Origin: CAYVSF01 sp046482855
GTDB taxonomy: Bacteria; Bacteroidota; Bacteroidia; Bacteroidales; UBA12077
Assembly (NCBI GenBank): GCA_046482855.1
Contig: JAWOEH010000238.1
Location: 1 to 9,940 of the forward strand
DNA length: 9,940 bases
Direction of reading: 5' to 3'
The notes under the pieces are model-generated. The model saw only the letters and a program-made list of their open reading frames with translations. It had not been told where the DNA came from and did no database searches. The translations under genes were made by a program, and so were the position numbers. The first letter of the stretch is position 1. Each line of letters opens with the position of its first letter. Below, piece by piece: positions 4,693 through 9,940 of the stretch.

Positions 4693-6894
4693 ATGTCCTT
4701 CCCCTTCTATAAACAACTGGATGCTATGGATTGCGGTCCCTCGTGCCTGCGGATGATTGCACAACATTATGGCAAACGGTTCTCGTTACAAACTTTGCGC
4801 AACAAAAGCCACATTACCCGCGAGGGGGTAAGCATGCTGGGCATTTCCGATGCTGCCGAAAGTCTTGGGTTTCGCACCATGGGCGTGCGCCTTTCGGTAA
4901 AACAGTTGGCCGAAGAGGCGCCATTGCCCTGTATTGTGCACTGGAACCAGAACCACTTTGTGGTGGTACACAAAATTACCCGCCACAAACGAAAGGGGTA
5001 CACGTTTCATGTGGCCGATCCGGCCCGTGGACTCATTACGTTTACCGAGGAAGAATTCCTGAAAGGGTGGGGTACCACCCGCCAAAATGACGAGCCGCAA
5101 GGCCTTTGCCTGCTGGTGGAGCCCACGCCGGAGTTTTACCAGGTGGAAGAGGAGGAACGCACCTCCATTGGTTTTCGCTATCTGTTTGGCTACTTACGAC
5201 CTTACCGTAAACTTGTGGTGCAACTGTTCCTGGGGTTGTTCATCGGCAGTGTTCTGCAGCTGATCTTTCCGTTTCTTACCCAAAGTATTGTGGACAAAGG
5301 TATCAGCAATCGCGATTTATCCTTTGTAACCCTGATAATTGTGGCTCAGTTGGTACTTATTGTGGGACGAACGGCCGTGGAGTTTATTCGCAGCTGGGTA
5401 CTGCTGCACCTGAGCACACGCATCAACATCTCGCTTATTTCCGACTTCCTTGCCAAGATGATGCGCCTGCCCGTGGCTTTTTTCGATAGCAAAATGATTG
5501 GTGATCTTATCCAACGTATTGACGATCATACACGCATCGAGAATTTTTTAACTACCTCTACCCTCAACATCCTTTTCTCCTTTGTGAGTATGGTGGTGCT
5601 TAGCATTGTGCTGGCCATTTACAGCATGAAAATATTCCTGATCTTCCTGCTTGGGAGTGCCCTGTATGTGCTGTGGGTAGTTGTGTTTATGAAGCGCCGC
5701 CGGCAATTGGATAACCGCCGGTTTGCCCAGATGTCCGATAACCAGAGCAATGTTATCCAACTCATTACCGGCATGCAGGAGATAAAACTGAATAACTGCG
5801 AAAAGCAAAAGCGCTGGGAGTGGGAACGCATACAGGCTAAGTTGTTCCGCGTGAACATCGACAGCCTGTCGCTGAGTCAGTACCAACGTGCGGGAGGGGT
5901 GTTTGTTAATGAAGTGAAGAACATCATGATCACTTACATTGCTGCCCGTTCGGTTATTCAAGGCTCCATGACGCTGGGTATGATGCTGGCTGTGCAGTAC
6001 ATTATCGGGCAGTTGAACAGTCCCATACAGCAGTTGTTGACCTTCCTGCATACGGCACAGGATGCACAAATAAGTCTGGAGCGACTGGGCGAAATCCACC
6101 AGATGAAGGACGAGGAGGCCACGCGCGACGAAAAGATTCAGCACCTGCCCGAAGTGCGCGACTTGCACCTGCGCAATTTAGCCTTTCAGTACGAGGGGCC
6201 GCATTCACCCTTTGTGTTGAAGGATATTGATCTTACCATACCCCATAAAAAAGTTACTGCAGTGGTGGGCACCAGTGGTAGTGGCAAAACCACTCTGCTG
6301 AAGCTACTGCTCAATTTTTACGACCCGGTGAGTGGCGAGATCCGATTGGGTGACATGTCGCTTTCGCACCTCAGCAACCGCTTGTGGCGCGATAAGTGCG
6401 GCGTGGTTATGCAGGATGGCTTTATCTTCAGCGATACCATTGCGCGCAACATTGCCGTGGGCGAGGAGGTGGTGAATAAAGAACATTTGTTGCATGCCGT
6501 AAAGGTGGCCAATATTCGTACCTTTATCGATGGATTGCCGTTGGGCTACAATACGCGTATCGGGCAAAATGGCGTGGGACTCAGCCAGGGACAACAACAG
6601 CGTATCCTTATAGCCCGTGCGGTTTATAAAGATCCGGAGTTCCTGTTTTTTGATGAAGCCACCAATGCCCTGGATGCCAATAACGAGCGGGTGATTATGG
6701 ATAACCTGAGCACTTTTTTCCAGGGGCGCACGGTAATTGTTGTGGCCCACCGGTTAAGCACGGTAAAAAATGCCGACCAAATTGTGGTGCTGGAACAGGG
6801 CGAGCTGGTGGAAAAAGGCACCCATGCCGAGCTCACCCGAAAACAGGGCGCCTATTACCAATTGGTGAAAAATCAGTTGGAATTAGGGAATTAG
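4693..6894 (+). CDS. Peptidase-containing ABC exporter (C39 peptidase, membrane and ATPase domains)
   Basis: A 733-residue bacteriocin-type exporter that cuts the leader from a peptide and pumps the core across the inner membrane. Residues 1-140 are a C39 cysteine peptidase: QLDAMDCGPSCL with Cys14, His88 in NQNHFVVVH, and Asp109 in ADP. Residues about 170-460 hold the transmembrane domain with hydrophobic runs near 174-196, 209-226, 290-310 and 312-333. The ATPase domain follows: Walker A GTSGSGKTT (526-534), Q-loop Gln574, signature LSQGQ (630-634), Walker B LFFDEAT (651-657), and switch His686. The length fits the family. GC is about 58% at 4861-4920, in sharp contrast to gwsS upstream. 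It is expected to act on the precursor at 978 with the adaptor at 7004. No TolC-like outer-membrane channel is in the window. Confidence 0.96.
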   Translation: MSFPFYKQLDAMDCGPSCLRMIAQHYGKRFSLQTLRNKSHITREGVSMLGISDAAESLGFRTMGVRLSVKQLAEEAPLPCIVHWNQNHFVVVHKITRHKRKGYTFHVADPARGLITFTEEEFLKGWGTTRQNDEPQGLCLLVEPTPEFYQVEEEERTSIGFRYLFGYLRPYRKLVVQLFLGLFIGSVLQLIFPFLTQSIVDKGISNRDLSFVTLIIVAQLVLIVGRTAVEFIRSWVLLHLSTRINISLISDFLAKMMRLPVAFFDSKMIGDLIQRIDDHTRIENFLTTSTLNILFSFVSMVVLSIVLAIYSMKIFLIFLLGSALYVLWVVVFMKRRRQLDNRRFAQMSDNQSNVIQLITGMQEIKLNNCEKQKRWEWERIQAKLFRVNIDSLSLSQYQRAGGVFVNEVKNIMITYIAARSVIQGSMTLGMMLAVQYIIGQLNSPIQQLLTFLHTAQDAQISLERLGEIHQMKDEEATRDEKIQHLPEVRDLHLRNLAFQYEGPHSPFVLKDIDLTIPHKKVTAVVGTSGSGKTTLLKLLLNFYDPVSGEIRLGDMSLSHLSNRLWRDKCGVVMQDGFIFSDTIARNIAVGEEVVNKEHLLHAVKVANIRTFIDGLPLGYNTRIGQNGVGLSQGQQQRILIARAVYKDPEFLFFDEATNALDANNERVIMDNLSTFFQGRTVIVVAHRLSTVKNADQIVVLEQGELVEKGTHAELTRKQGAYYQLVKNQLELGN

Positions 6895-6998
6895 TGACTT
6901 GTAATTTGTGACTAGTGACTAGTGACTAGTAATTAGTTTCTTGTTTACCAGTCACTAGTCACCAGTTACCAGTTACCAATCACGAACAACGAACAACA
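6894..6998. repeat. Heptamer repeat spacer with central inversion
   Basis: The spacer between the exporter and the adaptor divides into fifteen 7-bp units without a phase break. The left side reads GTGACTT, GTAATTT, three GTGACTA, GTAATTA; the middle is GTTTCTT, GTTTACC; the right side is AGTCACT, AGTCACC, two AGTTACC, AATCACG, AACAACG, AACAACA. The two halves are near reverse complements: GTGACTAGTGACT (6915-6927) pairs perfectly with AGTCACTAGTCAC (6950-6962) over a 22-base loop. The array begins at the last base of the exporter stop codon and ends 5 bases before the adaptor ATG. No T-run follows, so it is not a plain terminator. Confidence 0.9.
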
Positions 6999-7003
6999 AA
7001 TAG

Positions 7004-8320
7004 ATGACCAAAGATACAGAACATAGCACTTCCGAAGCGGAAAATATTGAACTGCGTGATGACCAGGTACAGGAGATTCTCTCACGTCAGCCTGCGTGGA
7101 TGACCCGCTGGGGAACCACGGTACTTTTTGTGCTGATTATTGTGTTACTCACAGGTGCCTGGCTCATTCGCTACCCCGATGTGCAAACCGGAACGGTGGT
7201 GGTAACCACTGAGCGTCCGCCGGTGGCTATTGTGGCGCGTACCAGCGGGCGCGTTACCCAGCTGTTTGTGGAGGATAACCAGCAGGTCTTGCCGGGACAA
7301 GCGCTGGGTGTGCTCGAAAATTCTGCCAACTACCAGCATGTGCAGCAACTTACCCAAATGCTTGCTTTTCGGGGTACCACTCCCGACTCGCTGCTTGCCT
7401 TGGCAGTTGTGCCCAATTGGGAGCTGGGAAGCCTGCAGGAACCCTTTGGTACCTTTGCCGCTGCCTCACGCGACTGGTGGCAATACCTAACCCTTGATGT
7501 GTACGGAAAGCGCCTGACGAAAATGGAGGGCGAATATGCGCAGCAATTGCAATACAGCAATAATATTCGCAGGCAGTTGGCATTGGTTCGGGAAGATCTG
7601 CAACTCGCACGTCGTAAGTTTACCCGCGACTCGCTGCTTTTTGCGCAGGAGGTAATCCCCGAAGCGCAATATGAGGAAAGTCGGCAGCTGTTATTGAATA
7701 AAGCCTATGGCCTGGAACAGACACGCACCAGCTTGTCGGCAACGCAAATTCAACTGGCACAGCTGGACCGGAATATCACCGAGCTAAAATTGGAACAGCA
7801 ACAGCAGGAGCAACACCTGGGCATGGCTCTGAAGCGTGCCACGGAACGTCTGGAGGCTGCCCTGGCCCAGTGGCAGCTCACCTATGTGTTGCGCACACCT
7901 GCCTCGGGCGCCGTTACCTTTACCGGCTTTTGGAGCGAACAACAGCATGTAAAAGCCGGCGATGTGGTGATGACCATTGTTACGGAAGATCCCGGCGAGT
8001 TGGTGGGCAAGATGCAATTGCCCTTTGAGGGTGCCGGAAAAGTAAAGCCCGGGCAGGAGGTGCATGTGAAATTTGCCGGCTATCCCTACATGGAATATGG
8101 CATGGTGGAGGGTGTTGTGGCCAATATCTCCAAAGTGCCCGAAAGGGATGCCTACACCCTCGAGATTGATTTTCCCGAAGGGCTCAATACCTTTTATGGC
8201 CATCAGCTGGAGTTCTCGCAGCAGATGCAGGGTACCGCCGAAATTCTGACCAAGGATTCACGGTTGCTTGAGCGCATTATTCGTCCGCTAAGGTTTTTGC
8301 TGAAGAAGAATGAGAGGTAG
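7004..8320 (+). CDS. HlyD-family secretion adaptor protein
   Basis: A 438-residue periplasmic adaptor (membrane fusion protein) expected to link the ABC exporter to an outer-membrane channel. It has a cytoplasmic N-terminus (1-36), one membrane helix about 38-56 (TTVLFVLIIVLLTGAWLI), and a barrel-sandwich half, AIVARTSGRVTQLFVEDNQQVLPGQALGVLE (about 75-105). A long coiled coil rich in Gln/Leu/Arg follows (about 165-285), then the second lipoyl-like half (LRTPASGAVTFTGFWSEQQHVKAGDVVMTIV). C-terminal beta domains end with a basic tail, RPLRFLLKKNER. GC matches the exporter. It follows the exporter in the same direction across a 109-bp repeat spacer, so one transcript is likely. It has no internal damage. 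Confidence 0.93.
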   Translation: MTKDTEHSTSEAENIELRDDQVQEILSRQPAWMTRWGTTVLFVLIIVLLTGAWLIRYPDVQTGTVVVTTERPPVAIVARTSGRVTQLFVEDNQQVLPGQALGVLENSANYQHVQQLTQMLAFRGTTPDSLLALAVVPNWELGSLQEPFGTFAAASRDWWQYLTLDVYGKRLTKMEGEYAQQLQYSNNIRRQLALVREDLQLARRKFTRDSLLFAQEVIPEAQYEESRQLLLNKAYGLEQTRTSLSATQIQLAQLDRNITELKLEQQQQEQHLGMALKRATERLEAALAQWQLTYVLRTPASGAVTFTGFWSEQQHVKAGDVVMTIVTEDPGELVGKMQLPFEGAGKVKPGQEVHVKFAGYPYMEYGMVEGVVANISKVPERDAYTLEIDFPEGLNTFYGHQLEFSQQMQGTAEILTKDSRLLERIIRPLRFLLKKNER

Positions 8321-8325
8321 GGAAG

Positions 8326-8384
8326 GGTGTTTAGGTGTTTGTTGTTTAGTTGTTTGTTGTTTAGGGCGTTGAGTTGTTTAGGGG
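8326..8384 (+). repeat. Degenerate 7-8 bp repeat after the adaptor gene
   Basis: Units of the type (G/T)TGTTTAG recur at 7- to 8-base steps (starts near 8327, 8335, 8342, 8350, 8357), with one more TTGTTTAGG at 8374. This is a third class of short tandem repeat, again starting within a few bases of a stop codon. The G/T-rich + strand has no inverted half here, unlike the spacer at 6894. Confidence 0.7.
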
Positions 8385-8625
8385 TATTTATTAGCCTGTT
8401 TTATGTTTGATTACCAAATACTTAGTTTGATAAAGTCGCCTTGTTCGCTTTAGTCTATTTTTCAACCCTGCAAGTGGCTCTTCACTTCTCCGGATAAATC
8501 GGGACAGGCACTAAAGCCTGCCTATCGGTCAGGCAGGGGACCTACCCACAGGGCGTATCTTTGTCATTTTAATCCATCAATTAGCTTAAGTCGCCCTGTC
8601 GCTGAAGTCCCTCAAGTTGTCTTTA
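8385..8625. other. Non-coding mosaic with hairpin and paired near-repeats
   Basis: No coding region is supported. A hairpin pairs CCTGCC (8517-8522) with GGCAGG (8532-8537), a motif common between genes in Bacteroidota. A longer pair ACAGGGCG (8548-8555) and CGCCCTGT (8592-8599) encloses 36 bases. Two similar segments, AAAGTCGCCTTGTTCGCTTTAGTC near 8431 in shortened form AAGTCGCC, recur near 8588 as AAGTCGCCCTGTCGCTGAAGTC. These look like remains of dispersed repeats. The hairpin may end the exporter-adaptor transcript, but no T-run supports it. Confidence 0.5.
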
Positions 8626-8661
8626 TCTCAACCTCAACCTCAACCTCAACCTCAACCTCAA
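8626..8661 (+). repeat. Hexamer tandem repeat array 2 (CCTCAA), 6 units
   Basis: One TCTCAA and five perfect CCTCAA units in direct succession, in the same orientation as the array at 345. It is more uniform than the other two arrays, which suggests it is younger or recently expanded. It lies about 110 bp upstream of msrB, so length changes could alter promoter spacing, though that is speculative. Confidence 0.93.
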
Positions 8662-8761
8662 TTTCCAGGTAGCACATGAATAATCCCTTACTAAGCAAAA
8701 ACAAATGAGTTCTTACTCTGTTTTAGTAAATAAGTGCGCTAATGTTTAAATGCGCATAGTG

Positions 8762-8773
8762 AGGAGGTGAGTT
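8762..8773 (+). promoter_or_regulatory. Strong Shine-Dalgarno site for msrB
   Basis: AGGAGG (8762-8767) lies 6 bases before the ATG at 8774. It fixes the start of msrB. It is unusual here because the other genes in the window, as generally in Bacteroidota, lack such a site and have A-rich leaders. Confidence 0.75.
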
Positions 8774-9262
8774 ATGAAACAGAGAACAATTTTAACTGCA
8801 GTGCTGGTAGTGTTATTTTTTGCAATAGTACCCATGGCATGTGCGCAAGAAAATAAGGAGAAGAAGAACATGCAATACAACAAACTGACACCCGAAGAGG
8901 AACGGGTACTGATTAACAAAGGCACCGAGATGCCTTTTTCGGGAAAATATGTAAACCATAATGCCCAGGGCGTTTACACCTGTAAGCGCTGCGACGCGCC
9001 TTTGTATAAGTCCGATGATAAGTTTGATGCACACTGTGGTTGGCCCAGCTTCGACGATGAGGTAGAGGGCGCCGTGAAACGGGTACCCGATGCCGACGGC
9101 CAACGAACTGAAATCTTGTGTGCTAACTGTGGCGCCCACCTTGGCCATGTGTTCCAGGGCGAAGGCTTTACCAATAAAGATGTACGCCATTGTGTAAATT
9201 CTATTTCACTGAATTTTGAACCGGTGGTACCCAAGCTTGGGGAAGAGAAGGAGGACGAATAG
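8774..9262 (+). CDS. msrB: Peptide-methionine (R)-S-oxide reductase, exported
   Basis: MsrB reduces the R form of methionine sulfoxide in proteins. The 162-residue product has an export signal (1-23: MKQRTILTAV then a hydrophobic run to VPMAC). Cys23 follows Met-Ala, so a lipoprotein is likely; cleavage as an ordinary signal peptide is also possible. The catalytic domain is complete: LTPEEERVLINKGTEMPFSG, zinc ligands Cys70/Cys73 (CKRC) and Cys116/Cys119 (CANC), CGWPSF (88-93), GAHLGHVF (120-127), and the catalytic Cys140 in RHCVNSISL. It ends in an acidic tail. An envelope MsrB would repair oxidised surface or periplasmic proteins. It is separated from the peptide locus by 450 bp of repeats, so a shared function is not implied. 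Confidence 0.96.
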   Translation: MKQRTILTAVLVVLFFAIVPMACAQENKEKKNMQYNKLTPEEERVLINKGTEMPFSGKYVNHNAQGVYTCKRCDAPLYKSDDKFDAHCGWPSFDDEVEGAVKRVPDADGQRTEILCANCGAHLGHVFQGEGFTNKDVRHCVNSISLNFEPVVPKLGEEKEDE

Positions 9263-9328
9263 AGGCTAAAGCTAAGGTTGAGGCTAAGGTTAAGGTTAAG
9301 GTTAAGGTTGAGGCTGAGGCTGAGGCTA
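9263..9328 (-). repeat. Hexamer tandem repeat array 3, reverse orientation, 11 units
   Basis: Eleven 6-bp units of AGG(C/T)T(A/G), with one AAGCTA, begin at the base after the msrB stop codon. Read on the minus strand they are CCTCAG, CCTCAA, CCTTAA and CCTTAG units, the same family as the arrays at 345 and 8626. On the + strand there is a GG pair every six bases, so the 3' end of the msrB transcript would be rich in regularly spaced GG. Confidence 0.92.
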
Positions 9329-9346
9329 AGGTGCGTAGGGATTTTC

Positions 9347-9699
9347 TTTGGTTTCTGCCCAACCTTTTAGGTAACACCCTTTTTAATATACAACAAAAGT
9401 GGGAAAATGTCAAGGGTTTTGCTGCTAATTTACCCTTGTCAAACCCTCTCCAACTCACCCATTGCAATCGTTTTGACAAACAGCTGAAATAGGGGTGACT
9501 GTTTTACTGTAAATGCCTGCCGATTGCCGGAAGTTTGTTTCAGCAGAAAAGTATCAGCGCTTGCTTCTGGCAGTTGGAAATGCATTGGTAGCTGCAAGAA
9601 ATCCAAGCTTCTTCCGGTCAATAAATATTTACTGTGTTGAATTGTACTGTTTTCGTAGCGCTAGGTGACGAAATAGCGTGGGAGGTGTCGCTAGTCTCA
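9347..9699. repeat. 353-bp tandem repeat, copy A (non-coding)
   Basis: The sequence from TTTGGTTTCTGCCCAACC recurs exactly 353 bp later with no insertions or deletions over the 241 bases that can be compared, and about 18 substitutions (roughly 92-93% identity). Conserved inverted pairs inside are CAAGGGT (9411-9417) with ACCCTTG (9432-9438), and GCTGAAA (9483-9489) with TTTCAGC (9538-9544). Minus-strand open frames in both copies share residues but differ by many replacements, so I consider the unit non-coding. The function is unknown: a structured RNA or a dispersed repeat is possible. Confidence 0.85.
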
Positions 9700-9940
9700 T
9701 TTGGTTTCTGCCCAACCTTTTAGGTAACACCCTTTTTAATTTAGAACAAATTAGGGAAAATATCAAGGGTTTTGCTGCTAATCTACCCTTGACAAAGCCT
9801 CTCCAACTCACCCATTTCGGTTATTTTGACAAACAGCTGAAATAGGGGTGACTGTTTTACTGTAAATGCCTGCTGATTGCCGGAAGTTTGTTTCAGCAGA
9901 AAAGTATCAGCGTTTGCTTCTCGCAGTTGGAAATGCTTTG
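9700..9940. repeat. 353-bp tandem repeat, copy B (cut by window end)
   Basis: Second copy of the unit, of which 241 bases are inside the window. The first inverted pair is extended by one base pair relative to copy A: TCAAGGGT (9763-9770) with ACCCTTGA (9785-9792). The second pair, GCTGAAA with TTTCAGC, is unchanged. Substitutions cluster in two short blocks, near 9741-9762 and 9816-9825, while the rest is nearly identical. Whether further copies follow cannot be seen. Confidence 0.83.

Noticed and set aside
4767..6836. Several minus-strand open frames over the exporter gene, the longest at 5548-6168
   Set aside because: They are shadows of the strong exporter reading frame in higher-GC DNA and have no recognisable domains or start context.
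7145..8203. Minus-strand and alternate-frame open frames over the HlyD-like gene
   Set aside because: The plus-strand protein has a clear family, membrane helix and coiled coil across the whole length; the others are shadows.
8774..9262. MsrB as part of the peptide maturation pathway
   Set aside because: It is separated by 450 bp of repeats, has its own strong Shine-Dalgarno site, and MsrB is a common housekeeping envelope repair enzyme.
9201..9811. Two minus-strand open frames (9201-9479 and 9629-9811) sharing a segment with KPL...LPKRLGRNQ
   Set aside because: They share residues only because they lie in the two copies of the 353-bp repeat. Differences between copies change amino acids freely, and one frame runs into the hexamer array as Ser-Ala/Thr-Leu repeats, which is typical of spurious calls.

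Overview
The window looks like a Bacteroidota chromosome, probably from the Bacteroidales/Marinilabiliales side. The evidence is the grasp-with-spasm peptide system (ATP-grasp plus stand-alone SPASM maturase), a C39-peptidase ABC exporter with a separate HlyD-type adaptor, lipoprotein signal peptides, A-rich leaders instead of Shine-Dalgarno sites at most starts, and intergenic DNA full of short tandem repeats. The species assignment is inference; no rRNA or marker gene is present.

Layout: 1-583 is non-coding. It holds a nested inverted repeat, a REP-like palindrome, a 13-unit hexamer array and a palindrome that could be an operator. 584-832 encodes a small helix-turn-helix protein. 978-4523 is a very AT-rich cassette: a 65-aa candidate precursor peptide, a strong hairpin, a lipoprotein with TPR-like repeats, an ATP-grasp maturase (gwsG), a 53-codon GTG-start ORF that is easy to miss, and a SPASM-domain maturase (gwsS). 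A possible gene remnant follows at 4534-4683. 4693-6894 (peptidase-containing ABC transporter) and 7004-8320 (HlyD-like adaptor) return to about 50% or higher GC and are separated by a spacer built entirely of heptamers. 8321-8773 is repeat-rich and non-coding. 8774-9262 is a secreted or lipoprotein MsrB, followed immediately by another hexamer array in the opposite orientation. 9347-9940 holds two tandem copies of a 353-bp non-coding repeat, the second cut by the window end.

Working model: this is a RiPP (graspetide-type) locus. The precursor is made in excess because of the hairpin after its gene. GwsG, an ATP-grasp ligase, is expected to join Ser/Thr/Lys side chains to Asp/Glu side chains in the core, with GwsS as its partner. 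The ABC exporter would remove the leader with its N-terminal cysteine peptidase and export the core with the HlyD-like adaptor. The small HTH protein is a plausible regulator. The role of the lipoprotein is unknown; immunity, sensing or periplasmic handling are possible. Base composition suggests that the precursor and maturase cassette has a different history from the regulator and exporter around it.
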